NCBI GenBank assembly: GCA_910584545.1
Contig: CAJUBC010000002.1
Coordinates: 33,853-97,852, forward strand
DNA length: 64,000 bases
Reading direction: 5' to 3'
From: an uncultured Muribaculaceae bacterium
GTDB lineage: Bacteria > Bacteroidota > Bacteroidia > Bacteroidales > Muribaculaceae
Below the pieces are notes generated by a model. The model did not search any database. It saw only the letters and a program-made list of their open reading frames with translations, and was not told the DNA's origin. Of this stretch, positions 26,845 to 35,451 are shown one piece after another (the stretch's first letter is position 1; the number at the start of each line of letters is the position of its first letter). Made by a program: the position numbers and the translations under genes.

Positions 26845-27606
26845 TTATCTTTTCAGGTAGGGATATTCCACATCCCACAGGAACAACGCCTGCGGTGGCA
26901 TGGATGTTCCGGCTGCGCACCTGTCTTTCCTCTCTATGATATGCCGGAAATCATCCGGACTGATCTTGCCGCGTCCCACATCCACAAGCGTTCCGGTCAC
27001 GGCACGCACCATGTTGCGCAGGAATCTGTCGGCGGAGATGGTGAAGACTATTCCCGGAACGCCGAAGCCGTTGCTCCATTCTCTCCATCCCGCGCTGTCT
27101 ACGCGGCAGATGTTGGTCTTGGTGTCGGAATGCAGCTTGGCGAACGAGGTGAAGTCATCGGTATCGATCAGAATCCGCGCAGCCTCGTTCATCGCCTCGA
27201 TATCGAGAATCGTTCCGCAGCACCATGACATGGCTGAGAGAAACGGTGATTTCTCGAACGTCACGAAATATCTGTACGTGCGTCTGGTGGCGTCGAAGCG
27301 GGCATGCGCGTCGGCAGCTACGGGAATAATGTCCCCCACGGAGATGGCCGGACCGCAGAGTCTGTTGAGCGAGACGATCAGTCGTCTGCGGTCGGCTATA
27401 TCCTCCTCGGTATCGAAATGCGCGTACATCACCCGCGCGTTGACACCGGTGTCGGTGCGTCCGGCTCCGGTCACAGGCACGGAGCGCCGGAACACCGTGG
27501 CGAGCGCGTCCTCAAGGGTCTGCTGCACGCTCACGGCATTCGGCTGGGACTGCCATCCATGGAATGGCGCGCCGTCGTAACTGAGTCTGATGAACCACCG
27601 CATCAT
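26845..27606 (-). CDS. truA: tRNA pseudouridine synthase A
   Basis: TruA (253 residues) modifies U38-40 in the anticodon arm. It starts RWFIRLSYDGAPFHGWQSQP and carries the catalytic aspartate in VTGAGRTDTGVNARVMYAHF. Further blocks are ARFDATRRTYRYFV, FTSFAKLHSDTKTNICRVDS and FLRNMVRAVTGTLVDVGRGK. Either of two adjacent Met codons could start it. It lies 9 bases after speA and 4 bases before ligA. Confidence 0.96.
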   Translation of the reverse strand: MMRWFIRLSYDGAPFHGWQSQPNAVSVQQTLEDALATVFRRSVPVTGAGRTDTGVNARVMYAHFDTEEDIADRRRLIVSLNRLCGPAISVGDIIPVAADAHARFDATRRTYRYFVTFEKSPFLSAMSWCCGTILDIEAMNEAARILIDTDDFTSFAKLHSDTKTNICRVDSAGWREWSNGFGVPGIVFTISADRFLRNMVRAVTGTLVDVGRGKISPDDFRHIIERKDRCAAGTSMPPQALFLWDVEYPYLKR

Positions 27607-27615
27607 GTCTTCTTA

Positions 27616-29514
27616 TCAGTCGCGTTCGAGATAGGTGCTTCCGTACAGGCCAGAACGGTAGTTGTTGAGGAACTGGCGACCCTCCTCTGCCGTAATGGCT
27701 CCTCTCTTCATGCACACCGTCACCCATGATTCGAGGTTGCGCACCAGCTTCTTCGGATTGTATTCCACGTAGTCGAGCACATCGGCCACCGATTCTCCGT
27801 CAATCACCTGAGCGATTTCGTAGCCATCCTTGGTGAGAGCCACATGGACGGCGTTGGTGTCTCCGAAGAGGTTGTGGAGGTCGCCGAGAATTTCCTGGTA
27901 TGCCCCTACGAGGAATACTCCGAGGTAGTAGGGCTCGTTGGCCTTGAGGTCATGCACGTTGAGGCAATAGCTGCTTCCCTGTGGAGCCACGAAATGGTCG
28001 ATCTTACCGTCGGAGTCGCAGGTGATGTCCTGGATGGTGCACTGATGGGTGGGTTTCTCGTCAAGTCTCGTGATAGGCACGATAGGGAACATCTGGTCGA
28101 TGCCCCATGAGTCGGGAAGGCTCTGGAAAAGCGAGAAATTGCAGAAGTACTTTTCGGGAAGCATCCTGGCCGCTTTTCGCAGCTCTTCCGGCGGATGCTT
28201 CATGGAGCGGGTCATGTCGCGCACATCGCGGGCCACGCTCCAGAAAAGTTTCTCTATCTGTGCGCGGGTGCGCAGGTCAAGAAGTCCGAAGCTGAACCGC
28301 TCGAGGGCCTCCTCTCGGATCTGGAGCGCGTCGTGCCAGTCCTCGTAGACGCGCGACGGGTCGATTTTGTCCCAGATATTGTAGAGTTCGGCTGCGAGTT
28401 CATGAGGGTTTTCGCCCAGAACCTCGTCATCGTGCCAGATAGGCAGCTGTGCGGTCTCGAGCACCTGGATTATCAGCACCGAATGGTGCGCGGCGAGCGA
28501 GCGTCCGCTCTCGGTGATTATGTGCGGATGCGGAAGGTCATTCTTCTCGCAGACATCCACTAATGCCGATACCGAATCGTTGACATATTCCTGAATGGAA
28601 TAGTTCATCGAGTTCTCGCCCGAGCTGGAGCGGGTGCCGTCGTAGTCGACACCGAGGCCTCCGCCTATGTCGACGAACTTGATGTTGAATCCCATTTTGC
28701 AGAGCTGCACATAGAACTGCATCGCTTCGCGCAGAGCGTTCTTGATGCGGCGGATCTTGGTGATCTGGCTGCCGATGTGGAAATGGATGAGCTTGAGTCC
28801 CTCCTGCATCTTGTTCTTTTCCAAGAACGCCAGGGCCTCGAGCAGCTCGCTCGAGTTGAGGCCGAACTTGCTGACATCGCCTCCGCTCTCTTCCCATTTG
28901 CCTGATCCGGAGGATGAAAGCTTGATGCGGATGCCTACGTTGGGAGTGATGCCGAGGCGTCTGGATACCTGCGATATCAGTTTCAGTTCGTTGAGTTTCT
29001 CCACCACGAGGTAGATGTGTCGACCCATCTTCTGTGCGAGGAGGGCAAGTTCCACGTAGTCCTCGTCCTTATAGCCGTTGCAGACGATGACCGAGCTCTC
29101 ATGGGTGTTGACGGCGAGCACCGCCTGGAGTTCCGGCTTGGAGCCCGCCTCCAGACCGATGTTGTACTTGTTGCCGTGGCTTACGATCTCCTCCACCACC
29201 GGACGCATCTGGTTGACCTTGATGGGATAGACGATGAAGTTTTCCGAATTGTAGTTATATTCTTTGGCGGCTTTGCGGAAGCATTCTGATATTTTCCGTA
29301 TCCGGTCGTCAAGGATGTCGGGGAATCTCAGCAACAGTGGAGCCTGCACGTCGCGTAGCTGCAGCTGGTCCATCACATCTTTGATGTCGACCGGCGTGCA
29401 TCCCTCGCGGGGAGTGACCTGTACGTGTCCTTTGTCGTTGATGGAAAAATATTTAAGTCCCCAACCGGAGATGTTGTACAGTTCCGCGGAATCTTCAATA
29501 CGCCATTTTCTCAT
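27616..29514 (-). CDS. speA: Biosynthetic arginine decarboxylase
   Basis: SpeA converts arginine to agmatine, the first step of polyamine synthesis. The start at 29514 (MRKWRIEDSAELYNISGWGL) matches the family; upstream residues in the open frame do not. The product is 632 residues. Features include the PLP lysine in YPIKVNQMRPVVEEIVSHG, LGITPNVGIRIKLSSSGSGKW, LKLIHFHIGSQI, VDIGGGLGVDYDGTRS and the long C-terminal region ending RSGLYGSTYLERD. It is the last gene of the run argR, argC-like, ssb, speA, which suggests control by arginine. Confidence 0.97.
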   Translation of the reverse strand: MRKWRIEDSAELYNISGWGLKYFSINDKGHVQVTPREGCTPVDIKDVMDQLQLRDVQAPLLLRFPDILDDRIRKISECFRKAAKEYNYNSENFIVYPIKVNQMRPVVEEIVSHGNKYNIGLEAGSKPELQAVLAVNTHESSVIVCNGYKDEDYVELALLAQKMGRHIYLVVEKLNELKLISQVSRRLGITPNVGIRIKLSSSGSGKWEESGGDVSKFGLNSSELLEALAFLEKNKMQEGLKLIHFHIGSQITKIRRIKNALREAMQFYVQLCKMGFNIKFVDIGGGLGVDYDGTRSSSGENSMNYSIQEYVNDSVSALVDVCEKNDLPHPHIITESGRSLAAHHSVLIIQVLETAQLPIWHDDEVLGENPHELAAELYNIWDKIDPSRVYEDWHDALQIREEALERFSFGLLDLRTRAQIEKLFWSVARDVRDMTRSMKHPPEELRKAARMLPEKYFCNFSLFQSLPDSWGIDQMFPIVPITRLDEKPTHQCTIQDITCDSDGKIDHFVAPQGSSYCLNVHDLKANEPYYLGVFLVGAYQEILGDLHNLFGDTNAVHVALTKDGYEIAQVIDGESVADVLDYVEYNPKKLVRNLESWVTVCMKRGAITAEEGRQFLNNYRSGLYGSTYLERD

Positions 29515-29568
29515 TTCTATATTCAGTTTTTCTCGTGACCGGCCTCTCCGCATGCGCGGCAGGCCGTT

Positions 29569-29916
29569 TTATCTGGTTGTGTTGTCGGGATTGTCGGCTC
29601 TGCGGCCGAGAAGCTCGACTTTGTCTACAATAATCTCTGTGATGCGGCGACGCACCTGCATCTTGTCGGTATATTCACGGCTTTTGAGACGTCCCTCCAC
29701 GTAGAGTCTCGACCCCTTGCGGATGTAGTTCTCGGCAAGGCGCGCGTTCTGACCTCCCATCACGAGACGATGCCATTCGGTGATCTCGGTGGTGGAGTTG
29801 GCATAGCGGTCGTTGGTGGCCAGTGACAGGAAAGCTATGGGACGGTCCGGCTCCGGATATCTTATCTCCGGGTCCGATCCGACATGGCCTAAAAGTATCA
29901 CTTTGTTTACCGACAT
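29569..29916 (-). CDS. ssb: Short single-stranded DNA-binding protein
   Basis: The 115-residue OB-fold protein starts MSVNKVILLGHVGSDPEIRY and contains RLVMGGQNARLAENYIRKGS and RLYVEGRLKSREY, the core of bacterial SSB. It ends GRRADNPDNTTR and therefore lacks the long linker and acidic tail (DDDIPF-like) that normally recruits partner proteins. It may be an accessory SSB, with a main copy elsewhere. It lies 4 bases downstream of the ArgC-like gene and 54 before speA, in what looks like an arginine-related transcript. Confidence 0.92.
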   Translation of the reverse strand: MSVNKVILLGHVGSDPEIRYPEPDRPIAFLSLATNDRYANSTTEITEWHRLVMGGQNARLAENYIRKGSRLYVEGRLKSREYTDKMQVRRRITEIIVDKVELLGRRADNPDNTTR

Positions 29917-29920
29917 GGTC

Positions 29921-30904
29921 TCAGCAGCTTTCTATCGGGGTGAAATCGATGGCCTTGAGCGCGAGACCTGTTTTCTCATGCAGCCCGCACAGAAGGTTCA
30001 TTACGTGTACAGCCTCGCCCGATGCACCGCGAAGCCTGCAGTCGGCCACGCAGCCGAGCCGTAGCGTTGACTCGTCGGGTTTCTCCACTGACACTATGCA
30101 CTTGTCTGTTCCTGCCACTTCCGAGACCCCCGGCATCCTGTCGACGGCAAACGAGAAGTTGTGGTCGTCGTAGATACCGTAGATTTCGAGCAGGTGCTCG
30201 GAATTGACCTGACAGCCTATTCTGGCGGTCATCTGCGCGCTTCGCCGGGTGGGGGATTTCTCAGAGAGAATCGAAATCCGGCCGTCATAGCTTTTCTGTA
30301 CGTTTGAGATGACACCGTTGATTTCCTCCTCCACGGACCTGGCATCGGTCTGGGCTATGATTTCCTCCGGAGCGGAGAAGTGGAGAGCGATGTCCCCCTT
30401 CAGGAGCATGTTTAGCGCCAGGGGATAAAGCGCAACCAACGCCATCGAGGCGAAAGCGGAGGGGAGGAATGCGTTGGCGGCGCCGCGCACGAGTTGCTTG
30501 CGGTTGATCTCCGGCAGGGCGTAGACGCCGGATGTGGTGTCGGCGGTGGCTACCCCCTGGCTCTCCGATAGCGGCGCGTATGCCGCGCGGCCCTCGGTGT
30601 CGAGCGGTGCGTTGAAGCAGATGATTTTCGTCTCCGGTCCCGCGGCTGTGCGCAGCCGGGCGAAGTCCGAAGCCCCGATAGCCGGGCCGCATACGAATAT
30701 CACGTCATACTTTCCAGGGTTGAGCGTAGCGGTGAATGCGGGGAGCCTCTCCCCGATCAGTCCGTGATGATGGCTGGAGATCTGCCTTCCCTCCAGCCCC
30801 GGGGCCTGTACGGCAATGATCTCGACATCGGGATGTCCCGTAAGGATGCGGATCAATTCCCCGGCATCGGGATCGGCTCCTCCGATTATTGCAGTGCGTA
30901 TCAT
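29921..30904 (-). CDS. ArgC-like protein lacking the catalytic cysteine
   Basis: The start at 30904 (MIRTAIIGGADPDAGELIRI) gives 327 residues of N-acetyl-gamma-glutamyl-phosphate reductase fold. Recognisable blocks are AGELIRILTGHPDVEI, KYDVIFVCGPAIGASDF, YALPEINRKQLVRGA, and near the end RGASGEAVHVMNLLCGLHEK, which matches the KGAAGQAVQNMN block. The segment expected to read NPGCYPT is ANAFLPSAFAS, so the catalytic Cys is replaced (Leu by eye). The HRHTPEI motif is NSEHLLEI, keeping one His. The NADP loop is also altered. It may be a non-catalytic or repurposed paralogue. It sits 10 bases after argR and before ssb and speA. Confidence 0.82.
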   Translation of the reverse strand: MIRTAIIGGADPDAGELIRILTGHPDVEIIAVQAPGLEGRQISSHHHGLIGERLPAFTATLNPGKYDVIFVCGPAIGASDFARLRTAAGPETKIICFNAPLDTEGRAAYAPLSESQGVATADTTSGVYALPEINRKQLVRGAANAFLPSAFASMALVALYPLALNMLLKGDIALHFSAPEEIIAQTDARSVEEEINGVISNVQKSYDGRISILSEKSPTRRSAQMTARIGCQVNSEHLLEIYGIYDDHNFSFAVDRMPGVSEVAGTDKCIVSVEKPDESTLRLGCVADCRLRGASGEAVHVMNLLCGLHEKTGLALKAIDFTPIESC

Positions 30905-30914
30905 TCGTTGTTTT

Positions 30915-31418
30915 TTAGTGATGATGTCCGTGACCGTGGTGGTCGAGAGGAAGGAAATGCGAAAGAATATCGCGTGCCTCCTCATGGGTCACGTCTTCGC
31001 GTAACACAGCGAAGACTGTGTCGCTGCCGGGGATCGTACCGAGTATTTCGGGACAGCGGCTCATGTCGATGTCGTAGGCGATTCCTGCGGCGTAGCCGTT
31101 GCGGGTCTTGATCACCGCGATGTTGCCAGAGAACGTCAGGGAGAGGAAGCCGCTCGAATAGTTGGCCTTGAGGTGGATCTGTCCCTTCGACAGGAGCTTG
31201 TCCTTTAGAGAATTACTGTCGGGGAGCATGTACATGTAGGTACCTCTGTCGGTGGGTACTTTCGTAGTGCGTAACATCTTCAGGTCGCGCGACAGGGTGG
31301 CCTGGGTCACATTGTAGCCGTGCTCTGCGAGAATGCCGGCAAGTTCTTCCTGGCTTCCGATACATTGGTTTTTGATGAGTTCTACCATTAACTCAACACG
31401 TTGCTTGCGATTTTTCAT
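30915..31418 (-). CDS. argR: Arginine repressor
   Basis: The 167-residue protein has the ArgR winged-helix start RKQRVELMVELIKNQCIGSQ and ELAGILAEHGYNVTQATLSR followed by DLKMLRTTKV. The C-terminal hexamerisation and arginine-binding domain contains IAVIKTRNGYAAGIAYDID (the GxAxxIAxxID motif) and ILGTIPGSDTVFAVL. It ends in an unusual His-rich tail (DHHGHGHHH). It controls arginine genes in response to arginine. It heads the run argR, argC-like, ssb, speA, so autoregulation of this set is likely. I could not identify a convincing ARG box in the 76-bp upstream gap. Confidence 0.95.
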   Translation of the reverse strand: MKNRKQRVELMVELIKNQCIGSQEELAGILAEHGYNVTQATLSRDLKMLRTTKVPTDRGTYMYMLPDSNSLKDKLLSKGQIHLKANYSSGFLSLTFSGNIAVIKTRNGYAAGIAYDIDMSRCPEILGTIPGSDTVFAVLREDVTHEEARDILSHFLPLDHHGHGHHH

Positions 31419-31494
31419 CGTTCTGGATGTAAGTTTGAAATTAAGAATTGAGTGTTTTGTAAGTTAACAGAATTTCAACGGATGGAGTTCCGGG

Positions 31495-32103
31495 TTAATC
31501 TCCGGACTCCGTTTGCGATTCGAGACGCTCGATCTCGGTTTTGAGCCTCGCTGCCTCTTCGTAGTTTTCAGTTTCGGCGGCGCGTTGCATGGCTGCTTTC
31601 AGGTCGTCGATGCGGGCGGCTGCCGGCTTCTGGCTCTTTCCGGGTTTCATGTCGGCGCTTCTGTTTCTCACTGTCTTGGGTTGGGCGGTCCGCGAGTCGG
31701 GTTCGAAGCCTGCCTCGTCGATCACCTGTCGGGTCGTATATATAGGTGCCCCCACTCGGATGGCGAGGGCTATGGCGTCGCTGCTCCGCGAGTCAATCAC
31801 GTGCAGTCCCTTGCTGTCGCGCATCAGAAGCTCGGCGGCAAACACTCCGTTGGGAAGCTTGTTTATGTTCACCTCGAGGAGCGTGACCCCGAACTCATTC
31901 AGCATGTTCGCCATCAGGTCGTGGGTCAAAGGTCGCGGCGTGACCACCTCCTGAAGCTTGCATTCGATGGACTGGGCCTCCGGATACCCGATTATTATCG
32001 GTATCCTCCGGGTCCCATCCGCTTCCTGAAGAATCACTGCGTAGACGCCCGATTCTATCTGGTTGTAGGTAATCCCTATCAATTCGAGCCTGCATTTATC
32101 CAT
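31495..32103 (-). CDS. Bifunctional nuclease family protein (DUF151) with C-terminal UVR motif
   Basis: The 202-residue protein carries a DUF151/BFN domain in residues about 1-135 (GVYAVILQEADGTRRIPIII, ECKLQEVVTPRPLTHDLMAN, FAAELLMRDSKGLHVIDSRS, SDAIALAIRVGAPIY). After a linker it has a UvrB/UvrC-type UVR motif (LKAAMQRAAETENYEEAARL). This two-domain form is common in Bacteroidetes and other phyla. BFN proteins have reported nuclease activity in plants, but the bacterial role is unclear. It overlaps mnmA by 8 bases, with mnmA upstream on the same strand. Confidence 0.9.
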   Translation of the reverse strand: MDKCRLELIGITYNQIESGVYAVILQEADGTRRIPIIIGYPEAQSIECKLQEVVTPRPLTHDLMANMLNEFGVTLLEVNINKLPNGVFAAELLMRDSKGLHVIDSRSSDAIALAIRVGAPIYTTRQVIDEAGFEPDSRTAQPKTVRNRSADMKPGKSQKPAAARIDDLKAAMQRAAETENYEEAARLKTEIERLESQTESGD

Positions 32104-33226
32104 GGTTCTCTTCTGATTTTTTGGTTTGGGTATGTGAGCCGGCGCGATGCCGCTTCGCGACGGGCACTGAAATCATGCCCGATCCGAGACAGAGCGTACG
32201 GTCGGGAGTGTATATCACGGCATACTGTCCGGGGGCTATTCCCTGTACGTCGCTGTCGCTCATCAATGTCAGTGTGTCCCCGCCTTCGCACGAGAGGGTG
32301 CCCGAAAGGAACTGCGGGGTATGGCGAGTCTTGAACGCCACCTTTATCGCTGTGCGGTCGGTATGGAATGGATCCTCAGTGATCCAGTTCATCTGCTCGA
32401 GTGGAATCTCGCGGCCATACTGGCGGCGCGTGTCGTAGCCGTTGGAGACGTACACCACATTGTCGCGCACGTTCTTGCGGACCACAAACCATGGGCCGCC
32501 GCTCAGTCCGAGACCTTTGCGCTGGCCGATGGTGTGGAACCAGTATCCACGGTGCTCGCCTACCTTCCTGCCGGTCTCTATCTCGATCACCGGTCCCGGA
32601 CGCGTGCCGAGATGCCGCTCGATGAAGTCATTGTAATTTATCTTGCCGAGAAAGCATATTCCCTGCGAGTCCTTGCGGCGGGCGTTGGGAAGAGCGACTT
32701 CCTCGGCTATGCGGCGCACCTCGCTCTTCGGTAGTTTACCGAGAGGGAAGATGAGGTGGCGTAGCTGGTCATACGAGATTCTGGCAAGAAAATCGGTCTG
32801 GTCTTTCACAGGATCGACCGCGGTGCCGAGCCAGAGCTTGCCATCTTTCTCTACCACCGAGGCGTAGTGACCGGTGGCGGTGGCATCGAAGTCCTTGCCC
32901 CAGCGCTCCTCGAAATAGCCGAACTTCACCAGCTTGTTGCACATCATGTCCGGATGGGGGGTGAGTCCATCCTTGACGGTGCGTAGCGTATAGGCCATCA
33001 CGCTGTCCCAGTATTCCTCATGGAGCGACACCACGCGGAAGGGAAGGTTGTAACGGCGCGCTATAAGCGTGCACATCTCGATGTCCTCCTCTGCGGAACA
33101 GTCTCCCTCGTCCGTGTCGTTACCGATACGGATATAGAACAGGTGCAGCTCGTGCCCTTCGCGGTGAAGAAGCTCCACCGCTACGGCGCTGTCGACGCCT
33201 CCGGATATCAATACAGCTATCTTCAT
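32096..33226 (-). CDS. mnmA: tRNA-specific 2-thiouridylase
   Basis: MnmA (376 residues from the start at 33226, MKIAVLISGG) thiolates U34 of Lys, Glu and Gln tRNAs in the cytosol. The ATP-pyrophosphatase loop is SGGVDSAVAVELL. The two catalytic cysteines lie in HPDMMCNKLVKFG and KDSQGICFLG. Further blocks are ATGHYASV, DQTDFLARISYDQL and FHTIGQRKGLGLSGGPWFVV. The open frame reaches 33262, but that start would overlap the DoxX gene, and MKIAVLISGG is the usual family start. It is closely packed with DoxX upstream (4-base gap) and the BFN gene downstream. Confidence 0.97.
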   Translation of the reverse strand: MKIAVLISGGVDSAVAVELLHREGHELHLFYIRIGNDTDEGDCSAEEDIEMCTLIARRYNLPFRVVSLHEEYWDSVMAYTLRTVKDGLTPHPDMMCNKLVKFGYFEERWGKDFDATATGHYASVVEKDGKLWLGTAVDPVKDQTDFLARISYDQLRHLIFPLGKLPKSEVRRIAEEVALPNARRKDSQGICFLGKINYNDFIERHLGTRPGPVIEIETGRKVGEHRGYWFHTIGQRKGLGLSGGPWFVVRKNVRDNVVYVSNGYDTRRQYGREIPLEQMNWITEDPFHTDRTAIKVAFKTRHTPQFLSGTLSCEGGDTLTLMSDSDVQGIAPGQYAVIYTPDRTLCLGSGMISVPVAKRHRAGSHTQTKKSEENHG

Positions 33227-33230
33227 CGGT

Positions 33231-33725
33231 CTACACTTCTTCAAGCTCCTCCTCCTCGTCATGGTCGGCGAGATGTATGAAATGAAGGGAAATGAAATAA
33301 TCGAACGATATTTTCCCAGGCCCTACAAGCAGAATGAAGAAGTAGATGCCGAGAAAGAACATCGGTATATAGCAAGGACTGTTCCATGTCATATCGTAGG
33401 CCGGAATGGCCGACGATGCCAGGCTATGTATTTCAGCGAGAAGCATGATGATGAACGGAGGCACCACCATCACTCTTGTCATGAACCCGACCATGATGAA
33501 GAATGAACATGCTATCTCCACCACTAATACGGCGATAAGCGTCCCCTCCGATATCATTCCATTAATGGAAGGCAACATCCGGGAGAGATCGTCAGGATGT
33601 ACAAGCTGGCGCAATGCGAACTGTATCAGCATCACCCCGACGAACATTCTCAGGAACATGCGACCGAGATGGGTGTATGAGTAGCCGGTCGACTTTATAT
33701 ATAGTGTCTTGAATATATTGGTCAT
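33231..33725 (-). CDS. DoxX-family membrane protein
   Basis: The 164-residue protein has four membrane helices. LGRMFLRMFVGVMLIQFALR, LIAVLVVEIACSFFIMVGFM and TRVMVVPPFIIMLLAEIH match the DoxX fold. It ends with an acidic tail (DHDEEEELEEV). DoxX proteins are inner-membrane proteins tied in some bacteria to redox or thiosulfate metabolism, but this member's role is unknown. It follows the secreted thioredoxin-like protein by 14 bases, which may hint at a shared redox task. Confidence 0.85.
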   Translation of the reverse strand: MTNIFKTLYIKSTGYSYTHLGRMFLRMFVGVMLIQFALRQLVHPDDLSRMLPSINGMISEGTLIAVLVVEIACSFFIMVGFMTRVMVVPPFIIMLLAEIHSLASSAIPAYDMTWNSPCYIPMFFLGIYFFILLVGPGKISFDYFISLHFIHLADHDEEEELEEV

Positions 33726-33739
33726 TTCATACGGATGTT

Positions 33740-34684
33740 TCAGTTTTTCTCTTTCTCCCTTACTTTAGCCTTGACTATCGCCATCGCTGTGGCGACGGAG
33801 ATGTTTTTCGCCGCGATCTTTCCTTCCTCATCGATCACATATAGCGCAGGAGTGGTGCGGAGGTCCATCAGGTCGTCAATCTCCTCGTTGGCGCCGGTGT
33901 GCCATTTCGTGGAAAATCCCGAAAGTTTATCCTGCCAGCCTTCATTCTTGTTGGGGATGATGAAGAGGACATTGACCTTACCTTTGTCCACGAGTTCGCT
34001 GAACTCGACATCGGTCTCCATCTTCAGTTTGGCGAAGCGGCAGTCATCGCAGTCGGGATCGCCGAACTCTATGACGGTGAGCACACCGTCGGGGCGGTAG
34101 TGCGCTGTGGTGCCTGATGGGAGGGTATAGTCGAACTCTGCCGGTTTGCCGCCTACGAGCGAGTTTCGCAGCAGCCCGGCATGGCGCTGGTAGCGCAATG
34201 TGCGCTCTTTCTTGATTTTCTTTGTCTTAAGTAGGTTGTCGATGAATTTCAGGTAGAGTTCATCGCTCCAGTACTGAGCCCTCGGTCCGTACAGTTTCTC
34301 CTCGGCGGCCTTGGTGAACTGCAGCGAGAGGGTGGGATTCGTCGTAAGCGACCGTATCAGATTGTCGAGAGTCTTTATCACGGCATCGCTGTCGGCCCAG
34401 CGGGTGAGTTCCACGAATACGCCCATCGCGTGGTTGAGCGCGTTCTGGTCGACCGTCTGCCTGTCCTTGATGTCGAGTGCGTTCCAGAACCTCTCGGCCA
34501 CCCAGGTGGATTTTTCCTGAAGCGTACCGAGTGAATCGGGAGCCACCGGGTACTCGAACAGAGGCTCGATTACTATCGGTGAGTTTTCGCTGACTGCAGC
34601 GGCAGCCGTGTCCTGCGCCTGAATGGACAGAAGCGTCGGAACGGCTATCGCGGCGGTAAGCAGTATTCTTTTTATGTCATTCAT
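33740..34684 (-). CDS. DUF5106 / thioredoxin-fold secreted protein
   Basis: The 314-residue protein has a signal peptide (cleavage near LLSIQA). An alpha-helical DUF5106-type domain runs to about residue 170 (STWVAERFWNALDIKDRQTV, LYGPRAQYWSDELYLKFIDN). A C-terminal thioredoxin fold carries a CxxC-like site in VIEFGDPDCDDCRFAKLKM and the cis-proline segment DLRTTPALYVIDEEGKI. It is likely a periplasmic thiol-disulfide protein. Many Bacteroidetes DUF5106 proteins pair the two domains. The CDDC site is acidic compared with the CGPC of thioredoxin, which may shift its redox role. It is encoded just before the DoxX gene. Confidence 0.85.
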   Translation of the reverse strand: MNDIKRILLTAAIAVPTLLSIQAQDTAAAAVSENSPIVIEPLFEYPVAPDSLGTLQEKSTWVAERFWNALDIKDRQTVDQNALNHAMGVFVELTRWADSDAVIKTLDNLIRSLTTNPTLSLQFTKAAEEKLYGPRAQYWSDELYLKFIDNLLKTKKIKKERTLRYQRHAGLLRNSLVGGKPAEFDYTLPSGTTAHYRPDGVLTVIEFGDPDCDDCRFAKLKMETDVEFSELVDKGKVNVLFIIPNKNEGWQDKLSGFSTKWHTGANEEIDDLMDLRTTPALYVIDEEGKIAAKNISVATAMAIVKAKVREKEKN

Positions 34685-34741
34685 TTTTTTATTCAGATAT
34701 GGGCCTATTGTAAGTTACGGGAATAATTAATGGCTGGCGGG

Positions 34742-35440
34742 TTATTCCCTGACATATTTCTCTATGGCGCGGGTCCATGCCCTGTAGCCGGCTCCGTTGA
34801 GATGAAGTCCGTCGTTGGTATACTCTTTCCTGAGTTTGCCGTCGTGACCGGCGAGCTCGGGCCATAAGTCGATGTATTCGGCTTCGTTTGCTCCGGCGAT
34901 ATCCTTGATCTTAACATTGAAGTCCTTGACGGTCTTTTCTTTGCCGAAGAGTCCTTTATAACGGCGATAATCATTGTTGATCGGCATGACCGACTGTAGG
35001 TACAGCCGCGTGGCGGGCGACTGTTCCCGGATTTTTTTGACCAGTCTCTCATAGCGTTCGGCAAGCTTGGCGACACTATGCCCGTGCGACACGTCATTGA
35101 TGCCGATCAGCAGGAATATCTTCGCGGGGTGTCCGGCTGTGACAGGTCCGAGGCGTTTCTCCACTCCTGTGATCACGTCCGACGATATGCCGCGGTTCTT
35201 TATATTGTGGATTCCGAAGAGCTCGCCGAATTCTCCTCCATCGGTTATGGAATTGCCGAGCATGATGATGTCGTTGCCATTCACGGGAAGGATTTCGAAG
35301 AGACTTGCCTTACGGTCCCAGTATTCATCGGCGTTGGCCTGCGGCACCGGCATGCCCGTGCAGAGCAGGAGGAGAGCGGCTGCGGTCCGCGTGGCTTTCC
35401 GGAAGATTGAGGGAAATATATGTCGTTTATAATTGTTCAT
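34742..35440 (-). CDS. Secreted SGNH/GDSL hydrolase
   Basis: The 232-residue protein has an N-terminal signal sequence (AALLLLCTGMPVPQANA). The SGNH motifs are in order: IIMLGNSITDGGEFG (catalytic Ser), a Gly in NRGISSD, IFLLIGINDVSHG (Asn) and YTNDGLHLNGAGYRAW (Asp-His). It is a periplasmic or secreted esterase, for example a sialate or xylan acetylesterase; the substrate cannot be told. It is 11 bases downstream of a sugar-kinase-like gene, so the pair may act in glycan salvage (deacylation, then phosphorylation), which is inference. Confidence 0.9.
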   Translation of the reverse strand: MNNYKRHIFPSIFRKATRTAAALLLLCTGMPVPQANADEYWDRKASLFEILPVNGNDIIMLGNSITDGGEFGELFGIHNIKNRGISSDVITGVEKRLGPVTAGHPAKIFLLIGINDVSHGHSVAKLAERYERLVKKIREQSPATRLYLQSVMPINNDYRRYKGLFGKEKTVKDFNVKIKDIAGANEAEYIDLWPELAGHDGKLRKEYTNDGLHLNGAGYRAWTRAIEKYVRE

Positions 35441-35451
35441 GACGAGGATCG

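Noticed and set aside
29554..29568. Longer start for speA reaching 29553
   Set aside because: The extra 13 residues are not family-like, and the frame from 29514 begins with the conserved arginine decarboxylase start.
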